From Thermoprotei archaeon (lineage in GTDB: Archaea > Thermoproteota > Thermoprotei_A > Sulfolobales > WANQ01): 5,504 nucleotides of DNA. The stretch is taken from the NCBI GenBank assembly GCA_027038805.1, contig JALWGO010000028.1, forward strand, positions 1 to 5,504, read 5' to 3'. Below the pieces are notes generated by a model. The model ran no database searches, was not told the origin of the DNA, and saw only the letters and a program-made list of their open reading frames with translations. How positions within the stretch are numbered: the stretch's first letter is position 1; every line of letters begins with the position of its first letter. Below, piece by piece: positions 1-4,934 of this stretch. The translations under genes were made by a program, and so were the position numbers.

Positions 1-321
1 GGGCTACTGGTAGAACACCAGTTACCTTGGGGTCTCCCCACCCCACGTATTTTACACGTGGGGTTCTAGGGTACCCCCATGCCCAGCCTTGTTTAACCCT
101 AGCATCCGTTTTATCCATGCTACTACCTCGTGACTTGTAGGTCCTGGCGGCTTGTCTAGGTTTATTACTCCGTTTTGAATATGTTCTTTTATCTCACGTT
201 TCCAGGGAAAGCTCCCATAATTAGGGTTTGTCTCTTCTTCTACTTTTACTATCCAGTTAGCCTTCACATCACCGTATTCATCCAGTTTTTTGATGAAATC
301 TAAACCGCTTTTATACTCCAT
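1..321 (-). CDS. cbf5: tRNA/rRNA pseudouridine synthase Cbf5 (dyskerin homologue), 5' part, interrupted by a 32-base intron
   Basis: This is the first part of Cbf5, the catalytic subunit of archaeal H/ACA guide RNPs that makes pseudouridine in rRNA; it runs off the left edge. Exon 1 is 321-66 and exon 2 begins at 33. The spliced product contains the family core [20 protein letters not shown] (51-70), then KAGHGGTL followed by [11 protein letters not shown], with the catalytic aspartate at residue 86. Read without splicing, the frame ends after 89 codons in GTLEPHV and a TAA at 54-52, losing the aspartate. Both flanks match the family exactly and the join restores the frame, so an intron fits better than a frameshift or decay. 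The ATG (321-319) has TGGTG seven bases upstream. The first 45 residues (up to about WKREIKEHI) match the usual N-terminal extension. The gene lies just after rpl14e and probably has its own promoter. Confidence 0.93.
29..77 (-). promoter_or_regulatory. Bulge-helix-bulge-like splicing motif around the cbf5 intron
   Basis: The exon-intron junctions can fold as a four-pair central helix, CCCU (71-68, exon 1) with GGGG (39-36, intron end), using three C-G and one U-G pair. A three-base bulge AGA (67-65) holds the 5' cut and a three-base bulge AGA (35-33) holds the 3' cut, on opposite strands as the endonuclease requires. The intron side continues straight into the nine-pair hairpin. The exon side is imperfect: GGGG (77-74) pairs with CCCC (32-29), but UA (73-72) is left opposite the 3' bulge, unless U73 pairs with A33. 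This is a relaxed motif of the kind handled by the heterotetrameric crenarchaeal endonuclease. Confidence 0.75.
34..65 (-). other. Putative archaeal pre-mRNA intron in cbf5 (spliced by tRNA splicing endonuclease)
   Basis: These 32 bases separate the two conserved halves of the Cbf5 catalytic motif. Removing them turns CTA G + AC CCC AAG into codons L-D-P-K in frame. The intron starts after AG in the first AGA (67-65) and ends after AG in the second AGA (35-33); because both bulges have the same sequence, the cut could shift by one or two bases with the same product. Inside is a hairpin with nine Watson-Crick pairs, ACCCCACGU (64-56) with ACGUGGGGU (48-40), plus a G-U pair (55/49) closing a five-base loop. 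It has no GU-AG or group I/II features. Length is not a multiple of three, so an unspliced message cannot be read through. Splicing is inferred, not observed. Confidence 0.88.
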
Positions 322-340
322 TGAGTTGCACCATGCTTGC

Positions 341-376
341 TTTATATATACTATATAATATTACTTGAATATAAAG
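341..376 (-). promoter_or_regulatory. Putative promoter of cbf5
   Basis: The 109-base gap before cbf5 carries two TATA-like boxes on the minus strand. CTTTATATTC (376-367) fits the archaeal TTTAWA consensus and would place the start near 345, giving a leader of about 24 bases that contains TGGTG (334-330) seven bases before the ATG. The second, TATATATAAA (350-341), would start transcription almost at the ATG itself and so make the message leaderless. The presence of a ribosome binding site favours the first. Confidence 0.45.
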
Positions 377-391
377 TGATTTTCCTAGATT

Positions 392-413
392 ATTCTTAAA
401 GTGTTAAAAGAAT
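392..413 (-). terminator. Possible weak terminator between rpl14e and cbf5
   Basis: After rpl14e the minus strand reads ATTCTTTTAAC (413-403), and the short inverted repeat ATTCTT/AAGAAT (arms 413-408 and 397-392, 10-base loop) surrounds it. The T-run could end the rpl14e transcript. The repeat is short and AT-only, so the support is weak. Confidence 0.22.
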
Positions 414-430
414 CTAACTGTTAAGGTTCT

Positions 431-721
431 CTATATGGTTTTTATCTCAGGTTTTACTGGCTCCTTCATAAATTCTATTAGTCCCGCATTCTTGAGTGCA
501 TCTATTACTTCGTTATCTGATGCCCCCTTATTTATTTCTATCTTTTTGTCTAGGGGTTCTATGTGGTTTATGTTTGCTCTACGTCTTTTAACTCCGCTTA
601 ATTCTTTTGGCCCAGTTATTAGTACGAAGTTTTCATCAATTATGTCTACTATTACACATTTTCTACCAGCCTCTCTACCAGCTATTTTTACGCATATTCT
701 CCCTATTTCGATTGCTGGCAT
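431..721 (-). CDS. rpl14e: Large-subunit ribosomal protein eL14
   Basis: The 96-residue protein is eL14, a 50S protein found in eukaryotes and part of the archaea, especially Crenarchaeota. An SH3-like KOW domain fills the first two thirds: [19 protein letters not shown] (4-22) is the KOW motif itself, [16 protein letters not shown] (23-38) continues the barrel, and [14 protein letters not shown] (44-57) is the conserved rRNA-contacting segment. The rest is a helical tail with [14 protein letters not shown]. It lies just upstream of cbf5, its frequent partner in archaea, and both products act on ribosome assembly. AGGTGA six bases upstream supports the ATG. The stop is TAG. Its 74-base upstream and 109-base downstream gaps suggest it may form its own short unit or share one with cmk. 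Confidence 0.95.
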   Translation of the reverse strand: MPAIEIGRICVKIAGREAGRKCVIVDIIDENFVLITGPKELSGVKRRRANINHIEPLDKKIEINKGASDNEVIDALKNAGLIEFMKEPVKPEIKTI

Positions 722-727
722 AATGAT

Positions 728-733
728 TCACCT
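728..733 (-). promoter_or_regulatory. Ribosome binding site of rpl14e
   Basis: AGGTGA on the minus strand is six bases before the rpl14e ATG. It sets the start that gives the conserved N-terminus [10 protein letters not shown]. Confidence 0.7.
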
Positions 734-779
734 GGACTTTTATTTAATCAGCCTTGCTTGCTCTAAGAATTCATGCTAG

Positions 780-789
780 ATAAATTTTA
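780..789 (-). promoter_or_regulatory. Possible TATA box of rpl14e
   Basis: The 74-base gap between cmk and rpl14e contains TAAAATTTAT on the minus strand. A transcription start about 25 bases downstream would leave a leader of nearly 40 bases with the rpl14e ribosome binding site. A second AT-rich candidate, TTAAATAAAA (747-738), is too close to the ATG to be compatible with that site. The call rests on sequence only. Confidence 0.3.
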
Positions 790-795
790 CTCAGA

Positions 796-1359
796 TTACT
801 TTTTCTTATTTAAGGAAAGTAATCGCTTTACAAAATTCTCAATTAATTCTACTATGTCGTTTATACTTAATCTCGACGTATCTATTATTAAATCAAAGAT
901 ACTTAGATCGCGTATATCTATGCCATAGTACTCATAGAATCTTTTACGTTGACTATTCTCCCTATTAACAGTCTCATGCAGTACTTCTTCTATTGATCTG
1001 TTCTCACGCGCAGCTATACGTTTTACCCTCTCAGTTAAGGGCGCCTTAACATATATTTTCACATCCGCTATATCCTTTACAACCCATGCAACAAGATGAC
1101 CTTCAACTATAATATCACCCTTGCTTGCTTCCTCAAGCGTTTTCCTATCTATTTCCAAGTCTATTGAGGGATCTTTTTCCGCTATCCTACTCAACTCCTC
1201 TAATGTCAATCCTTTACTTTTTGCAATTTCACGGAAAATATTCCCTGCAGAAAAATACCGTAAACCAAGTCTTTCTGCTAAGATTTTCGCATATGTTGTC
1301 TTGCCACTCCCAGCAGGACCACTTATTGCTATTATTATGTTTTTCTTCCCCCTAATCAA
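796..1359 (-). CDS. cmk: Archaeal cytidylate kinase (CMP/dCMP kinase), TTG start
   Basis: The 187-residue enzyme phosphorylates CMP or dCMP with ATP to the diphosphates. The P-loop GPAGSGKTT is at residues 14-22; FSAGNIFREIA (36-46) is the NMP-binding entry; DLEIDRKTLEEA (67-78) and IVEGHLVAW (84-92) form the substrate side; the lid is RIAARENRSIEEVLHETVNR (114-133), followed by the SQRKRFYEYYGIDI segment typical of archaeal Cmk. FDLIIDTS (155-162) is the conserved strand near the C-terminus. Position 87 is His where I recall Arg (EGRL) in other archaeal copies. The start is TTG: there is no ATG, GTG or TTG between it and the P-loop, and the preceding triplet is the rpl34e stop in the same frame. 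The upstream GGGATC is only a weak ribosome binding site, so initiation probably depends on rpl34e translation. Confidence 0.93.
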   Translation of the reverse strand: MIRGKKNIIIAISGPAGSGKTTYAKILAERLGLRYFSAGNIFREIAKSKGLTLEELSRIAEKDPSIDLEIDRKTLEEASKGDIIVEGHLVAWVVKDIADVKIYVKAPLTERVKRIAARENRSIEEVLHETVNRENSQRKRFYEYYGIDIRDLSIFDLIIDTSRLSINDIVELIENFVKRLLSLNKKK

Positions 1360-1638
1360 TTAGATCCCACTTATACTTCTTGTAGCCTCCTTTAGTAGTC
1401 TAGCGAGACATTGAGGACACAAATAACCTCCGTAAGGTCTTTCAGGTCTCCTAGCAGTTTTAGGAAGCCTTCTTAAGTCTACTGGTCTAAGCCTCGGAAC
1501 ACCGTTTAATACCCTACCACATATAGCACATCTTGCCGCACTAGGCTTCCTTTTCTCATAACGAACTACTGTCTTTCCTCCAGGTGTTCTTGTCTTTACT
1601 CTTCTAAGCGATCTAGATCTTAGGGCCGGGCGCACCAT
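1360..1638 (-). CDS. rpl34e: Large-subunit ribosomal protein eL34
   Basis: The 92-residue basic protein is eL34, a 50S protein shared by archaea and eukaryotes and absent from bacteria. The N-terminus RPALRSRSLRRVKTRTPGGKT and the following VVRYEKRKPSAARC segment are diagnostic. A zinc-binding site is visible as two CxxC pairs, C37/C40 (CAIC, followed by GRVLNGVPRLRP) and C74/C77 (CPQC), so the metal site is intact. The ATG is preceded by GGTGA. The gene lies between the DUF106 gene and cmk, an order often seen in Crenarchaeota. Its TAA stop is followed immediately, in the same frame, by the TTG start of cmk, so the two are almost certainly in one message. Confidence 0.96.
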   Translation of the reverse strand: MVRPALRSRSLRRVKTRTPGGKTVVRYEKRKPSAARCAICGRVLNGVPRLRPVDLRRLPKTARRPERPYGGYLCPQCLARLLKEATRSISGI

Positions 1639-1644
1639 GTTATG

Positions 1645-1649
1645 TCACC
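1645..1649 (-). promoter_or_regulatory. Ribosome binding site of rpl34e
   Basis: GGTGA on the minus strand lies six bases before the rpl34e ATG and matches the archaeal anti-Shine-Dalgarno sequence. It confirms the start, which gives the conserved N-terminus MVRPALRSRS. Confidence 0.6.
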
Positions 1650-1688
1650 ATGCCATAATGTATAGACAATGTATTTCGTTCTGCAGTG

Positions 1689-1699
1689 CTAATATTATG
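1689..1699 (-). promoter_or_regulatory. Weak TATA-like box before rpl34e
   Basis: The 77-base gap between the DUF106 gene and rpl34e contains ACATAATATTA on the minus strand. A start about 25 bases downstream would give a leader of about 30 bases holding the rpl34e ribosome binding site. The gap is unusually wide compared with the abutting genes on each side, which hints at an internal promoter, but the box is far from the TTTAWA consensus. Read-through from secY is equally possible. Confidence 0.22.
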
Positions 1700-1715
1700 T
1701 GTGTGGTTTATTTTG

Positions 1716-2201
1716 TTAACGCTCTATACTCTTAATACCGGATAGCTTCTGTATTAAGGGTAGTATCAATATAAAAGCGAGGAATACTATATACGATGAT
1801 GATGTTATACCGACCTCTATACTACCAGTATTGGTGTTCACCTCTGCAATGTAAACTACGAGTGGATAGAATACAGGTATTTTAGCAACTGGTATCTTTA
1901 CTAACATTATAACAGACGCAAACATGAAAGACGCAAAAACAATCATCGCTCTAAGAAACAATGCCTTAGATATTATTGATCTATATTTCTTGTACTCCGC
2001 GTTGAGCATTCTTAATCTTTTAGTTGCTTTCTCCGGATCTCTCATTGTCTTTATCTTTTTTATCTGCCTCTCTATTTCATGAAGCCTATCTATAGCTGTA
2101 TTAATATCAGCTGTTTTTAAGAGAATCCTCACTATTCTACCAGCTATTAAACCTATAATCAGTGTAAAGAAAGCTATGAATATTATTGCTAAGCCGGGCA
2201 T
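1716..2201 (-). CDS. DUF106 membrane protein, archaeal Oxa1-superfamily insertase (EMC3/TMCO1-like)
   Basis: The 161-residue protein has one N-terminal membrane helix (about 4-28), a charged helical segment likely to form a coiled coil (about 34-76, with RLHEIERQIKKI and KRLRMLNAEYKKY), a second helix (about 82-103), a proline-containing hydrophobic stretch (104-119) and a third helix (about 135-152). This three-helix layout with a cytoplasmic coiled coil after the first helix is the pattern of archaeal DUF106 proteins, distant relatives of YidC/Oxa1, EMC3 and TMCO1 that insert membrane proteins. The location behind secY and adkA is also typical for the family. Insertase function is inferred from family and context; no catalytic residues are expected. 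The ATG directly abuts the adkA stop; only AAAGGGG upstream could serve as a weak ribosome binding site, so translation is probably coupled. Confidence 0.88.
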   Translation of the reverse strand: MPGLAIIFIAFFTLIIGLIAGRIVRILLKTADINTAIDRLHEIERQIKKIKTMRDPEKATKRLRMLNAEYKKYRSIISKALFLRAMIVFASFMFASVIMLVKIPVAKIPVFYPLVVYIAEVNTNTGSIEVGITSSSYIVFLAFILILPLIQKLSGIKSIER

Positions 2202-2819
2202 TCATATGAGCCCCTTTAGGGCCTCTAATATTGTCCTAGCTGTTTCTTCAACTTTTCCTTCTTTGTTCTCAACAATCTTCACAAGACTTGATGTTATAAG
2301 AGCTGCTGCAAACGCCAGCGCTCTCGTTTGATCTATTAGACTCTTTACTATTTCCGGCTTTGATAAATCTTTTCTATATCTGCTTGTATCACGTTGCTGC
2401 CGCGAAAGTATTTCCTCAATACTAGCCTCAATTATTATAAGTATATCTGGTTTAAAAGTCTCCATTAATATTCTAGGTATACCTGTCCAAAACCCTATGC
2501 CCGTTTTTATTACAGCATGAGTGTCTATAATCAATATATCTCCTTCTTTCAATGATCTAGAGGCTTCCGATATTATAGCATTTGCAGCATGTACTTGTAG
2601 TTCTAACTGTTGTCTAAGCTTTAAGTATCTTAACTTATCACGTTGATCAACATATCCGCGTCTTAATGCCTCCTTTAACATATAGTCCCCTAGATTCACT
2701 ACTCTTACCTTTATCCCTTCTCTCTCAGCTAATTCTACAAGTTTTCTTAGAACAGTTGTCTTACCTACACCAGGTACACCGAGGGCTAGTGCAACAATAA
2801 AGGGATAGCGAAGATTCAT
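2202..2819 (-). CDS. adkA: Archaeal adenylate kinase AdkA
   Basis: The 205-residue cytoplasmic enzyme catalyses ATP + AMP to 2 ADP. It is the archaeal type, unlike bacterial Adk, and is usually a trimer with a short lid. The P-loop GVPGVGKTT is at residues 14-22. The AMP-binding part has VNLGDYM (41-47) and QRDKLRYL (59-66); the DTHAVIKT motif (99-106) is the Walker B-like core strand; IGFWTGIPRILME follows; and the lid is the arginine-rich RQQRDTSRYR (140-149). The C-terminus carries the expected DQTRALAFAAA helix and VKIVENKEG strand. It sits between secY and the DUF106 gene, as in many archaea, with a two-base gap upstream and no gap downstream. Its TGA stop is directly followed, in the same frame, by the ATG of the next gene. 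No key residue is missing. Confidence 0.95.
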   Translation of the reverse strand: MNLRYPFIVALALGVPGVGKTTVLRKLVELAEREGIKVRVVNLGDYMLKEALRRGYVDQRDKLRYLKLRQQLELQVHAANAIISEASRSLKEGDILIIDTHAVIKTGIGFWTGIPRILMETFKPDILIIIEASIEEILSRQQRDTSRYRKDLSKPEIVKSLIDQTRALAFAAALITSSLVKIVENKEGKVEETARTILEALKGLI

Positions 2820-2821
2820 GA

Positions 2822-4300
2822 CTACTCCTCACCTAGTAATTTCTTCAACATTGGATATGCCTCTAATGTTCTCTCGTATGCTATCATCATGTAGTACTGG
2901 TATATTATACCTACTGCTAATAACAATCCGGTTCCACTACCATACGCTCCTAAAATATTTGCTATTATTGCTATCGAGGCCACTATCAATGAACTTAGTA
3001 TTGTGAGAGGATATATGTACTTAGCAAGCATACGTTCAAGAATTCTAGGATTTCGTCTTATACCAGGTATTTCGAGACCGGATTTTATTAGGTTCTCTGC
3101 TTGTTGTGCTGGACTTAGACCAGCTATTTCAACCCATAGAAGACCAAATAGAATAGCTAGGCCTCCCCATATTACGCTATATATTAGTACACGCATAGGA
3201 TTAACCACTAGTTCTAATGGACCTAGAGGCGACCTCATATACCTTAGAACAAAATCTAGTGCTTGCGCTATTCCGCTTCCTCCCACACTAGCAGTAATGT
3301 AAAGGAATAACTGTAGATCCGAGTATAGAATACCTACAAGCAGTATTGGTATGTTAGTCACATATAGGAATTTTAATGGAACTCTAGTTCGTATACCTCT
3401 CATTCTCTGAGACGTTACGGGGATTTCTACCTTCATACCCTCCAAGTATATTAATAGTATTATCAAACCTATGGTTGCAGTAAATCCTACAAGATCAGGT
3501 AGTTGCATGTACTGTGGTACAGTTGATTGTGGCGTTGTATATCTTGCATAACGTAATACTACTTGATCAAAACTATAGCCGTTCATAATACTCCATACAA
3601 CATAGGGGACAAAACCTAGTGGAGCCGACAAGTTTATACCAGTAAATGTTAGTCCAAGCTCCTTACTCATGGCTGCAAGTGGTAGCGGACTGAAGATCCA
3701 CCAGAACACTCTTGAAGTGACCCCAGCTAGTATGAATAGACTAACACCACTGCCTAGACCCCAACCTTTCTGTATCATTTCATCTAGTAGCATAACGATG
3801 TATACTGACGCTAAGAGTTGTAGTATGACTACTAGTTTGACATACCATGGTACTACTAATCTCATAGCGGGATTCCAATGCCACGACAACGTGAGTAATG
3901 ATGCCTCAAGCAAGCCCACTAATAACGCTAGAACCTTTTGTGCTTCGGTAAACTTTTTCCTGTCCTCTATATTTGATAGATCTAACTTAAGTAGCTTTGC
4001 ACCAACAAGTATTTGCATTATTAAGCCCGCAGTAACTATAGGACCTATACCGAGCTCCATCAATGTACCTACATTACTGGCGAATATTATCTGCATTATA
4101 TATAATCGGGCGAGAATACTTGTGGAGGCAGCGCCAGGTTGAACACCATAGAGAGGCGTATGAGCCATTATCAAGTAAACAACTAATACTATACCGGTCC
4201 ACATAAGCCTTTTACCAAGACTCTGAGTCTGCTTAGGCTTCATTACTGTTGGTAGCCATGCACCCATCTTCGCCATGACATCAAGTACTCCTAGACCCAT
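2822..4300 (-). CDS. secY: Protein translocase channel subunit SecY (Sec61 alpha homologue)
   Basis: The 492-residue protein is the central channel of the archaeal Sec translocon, through which proteins cross or enter the cell membrane with SecE and SecG/Sec61-beta. The hydrophobicity pattern fits ten transmembrane helices: about 32-47, 76-100 (with the plug just before), 122-139, 153-173, 184-204, 268-287, 311-328, 371-391, 430-451 and 455-474. Family marks include GIGPIVTAGLIMQ (residues 84-96) in the plug/TM2 region, GLGSGVSLFI (181-190) in TM5, the TSQRMRGIR loop (296-304) between TM6 and TM7, the cytoplasmic GIRRNPRILERMLAKYI loop before TM9 that docks the ribosome, and the GAYGSGTGLLLAVG start of TM10. 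No signal peptide is expected. The ATG is supported by AAAGGTG upstream. The stop is only two bases from the adkA start, so the two are translated together. Confidence 0.97.
   Translation of the reverse strand: MGLGVLDVMAKMGAWLPTVMKPKQTQSLGKRLMWTGIVLVVYLIMAHTPLYGVQPGAASTSILARLYIMQIIFASNVGTLMELGIGPIVTAGLIMQILVGAKLLKLDLSNIEDRKKFTEAQKVLALLVGLLEASLLTLSWHWNPAMRLVVPWYVKLVVILQLLASVYIVMLLDEMIQKGWGLGSGVSLFILAGVTSRVFWWIFSPLPLAAMSKELGLTFTGINLSAPLGFVPYVVWSIMNGYSFDQVVLRYARYTTPQSTVPQYMQLPDLVGFTATIGLIILLIYLEGMKVEIPVTSQRMRGIRTRVPLKFLYVTNIPILLVGILYSDLQLFLYITASVGGSGIAQALDFVLRYMRSPLGPLELVVNPMRVLIYSVIWGGLAILFGLLWVEIAGLSPAQQAENLIKSGLEIPGIRRNPRILERMLAKYIYPLTILSSLIVASIAIIANILGAYGSGTGLLLAVGIIYQYYMMIAYERTLEAYPMLKKLLGEE
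2826..2833 (-). promoter_or_regulatory. Ribosome binding site of adkA inside the secY 3' end
   Basis: The last secY codons read GGTGAGGAG on the minus strand, which matches the archaeal anti-Shine-Dalgarno region and lies six bases before the adkA ATG. The site is wholly inside the secY coding sequence, so adkA translation probably depends on, or is helped by, ribosomes leaving secY. Confidence 0.75.
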
Positions 4301-4308
4301 CTATATTA

Positions 4309-4315
4309 CACCTTT
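4309..4315 (-). promoter_or_regulatory. Ribosome binding site of secY
   Basis: AAAGGTG on the minus strand ends eight bases before the secY ATG, a normal spacing for an archaeal Shine-Dalgarno sequence. It supports the chosen start and implies that the secY message has a 5' leader and is not leaderless. Confidence 0.7.
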
Positions 4316-4370
4316 AATGATTGCAAGAGCATTTTGGCATGCAGTCTAGCAAGACCTACTACGCAGTACT

Positions 4371-4397
4371 ACTTAAACCTTATTTTAAAATATTGTT
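4371..4397 (-). promoter_or_regulatory. Putative promoter of the secY-adkA-DUF106 unit
   Basis: The 167-base gap before secY contains a TATA-like box, TATTTTAAAATA (4392-4381, itself a palindrome), preceded by AAACA on the minus strand, and a second weaker box GTTTAAG nearer the gene (4378-4372). With the usual archaeal spacing of about 25 bases, transcription would start near 4360-4350 and give a leader of roughly 50-60 bases before the ATG. The remaining leader shows no convincing structure beyond short repeats of GTAGTA and TCTTGC. This is inferred from sequence and not proven. Confidence 0.45.
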
Positions 4398-4445
4398 TAG
4401 AAGAAAGAAGACATACTCCATGTGTTATAACCATTAATTATACGG

Positions 4446-4467
4446 TTTTTCGAAAATATGAAAAGAA
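4446..4467 (-). terminator. Possible T-rich terminator after rpl15
   Basis: Directly after the rpl15 stop, the minus strand reads TTCTTTTCATATTTTCG and then runs into a perfect 10-base palindrome, TTTTCGAAAA (4456-4447). Archaeal RNA polymerase terminates at runs of U without needing a strong hairpin, so this is a candidate end for the ribosomal operon. A second pyrimidine tract, TCTTCTTTCTTCT (4411-4399), lies just before the putative secY promoter. The call rests on composition and position only. Confidence 0.35.
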
Positions 4468-4923
4468 CTAACTCTCCGAAGATGTTATTACGACTTCTCC
4501 GCCTGCTTTCTCTATTTTTTCCTTAGCTTTCTCAGATATCCATGGCGTTATTACTTTGAGAGGTTGAGTGACCTTTCCGCTACCTAGTACTTTGTTAAAC
4601 CCTAATTTTGTTACATCTATTACTATTTTTTCATTTTCTATAAGGGCCGTTCCTTCATTTTTCATTTTTAATGCGATTTCATCTAATACACCTACATTAA
4701 CCGCATTTATTCTTGCAACTATTTCTGGAGGTCTGTTGAACCCGTGTTTGCCGAACCATGTTGGAGCGTATTTTATTACCCATGTCCACATGTGCTTGTG
4801 CATTCCAGCTGCTCCAAATCCACCTTTAGAACCGGATTTTCTATGTTGACCTATTCTGCCGTATCCATGGGTTCTTGTTGCACCCCTTAATTTTCTACTC
4901 TTCTTTCTACGTCTTACGACCAT
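4468..4923 (-). CDS. rpl15: Large-subunit ribosomal protein uL15 (archaeal type)
   Basis: The gene encodes 151 residues, normal for archaeal uL15 (eukaryotic L27a/L28 type). The basic N-terminus (residues 1-45) carries the hallmark RTHGYGRIGQHRKSGSKGG run followed by GAAGMHKH, which threads into 23S rRNA in the 50S subunit. The globular C-terminal domain (about 65-151) holds the VLGSGKVTQPLKVITPWISE region and ends with EKAGGEVVITS, the classical L15 nucleotide-like fold signature. The ATG start is set by a near-ideal ribosome binding site four bases upstream. It follows rpl30 by 10 bases and precedes secY in the standard cluster order. It seems to be the last ribosomal gene of its transcription unit, since T-rich tracts and a probable promoter lie in the 167 bases before secY. 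Confidence 0.97.
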   Translation of the reverse strand: MVVRRRKKSRKLRGATRTHGYGRIGQHRKSGSKGGFGAAGMHKHMWTWVIKYAPTWFGKHGFNRPPEIVARINAVNVGVLDEIALKMKNEGTALIENEKIVIDVTKLGFNKVLGSGKVTQPLKVITPWISEKAKEKIEKAGGEVVITSSES

Positions 4924-4927
4924 TTTT

Positions 4928-4934
4928 GATCACC
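4928..4934 (-). promoter_or_regulatory. Ribosome binding site of rpl15
   Basis: The minus strand reads GGTGATC, seven bases complementary to the conserved archaeal 16S rRNA 3' end (GATCACC), four bases before the rpl15 ATG. Its first base is part of the rpl30 stop codon. This is the best Shine-Dalgarno match in the window and fixes the rpl15 start. It also implies that ribosomes finishing rpl30 can begin rpl15 directly. Confidence 0.85.

Noticed and set aside
52..321. A complete 89-residue truncated Cbf5 or a cbf5 pseudogene with a frameshift
   Set aside because: The family motif resumes exactly after a 32-base hairpin flanked by matching AGA bulges; random decay or sequencing error would not insert a bulge-helix-bulge structure that restores the frame precisely when removed.
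738..747. TTAAATAAAA as the main TATA box for rpl14e
   Set aside because: Its centre is only about 22 bases from the ATG, which would start the message at or past the start codon and exclude the good AGGTGA ribosome binding site.
435..779. A 114-codon open frame on the plus strand over rpl14e
   Set aside because: It is antisense to a clear ribosomal protein gene, has no recognisable domain, and its hydrophobic composition is that of a complementary-strand shadow.
1794..1860. GATGATGATG on the plus strand as a box C of a C/D guide RNA; similar TGATGA strings near 2885 and 634 on the minus strand
   Set aside because: No CTGA box D or D' follows at a workable distance, and all lie inside conserved coding sequence whose codons explain them.
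3669..4142. A 157-codon open frame on the plus strand inside secY
   Set aside because: It lies wholly opposite secY, has low-complexity Ser/Thr/Asn/Ile composition and no ribosome binding site; secY is certain here.
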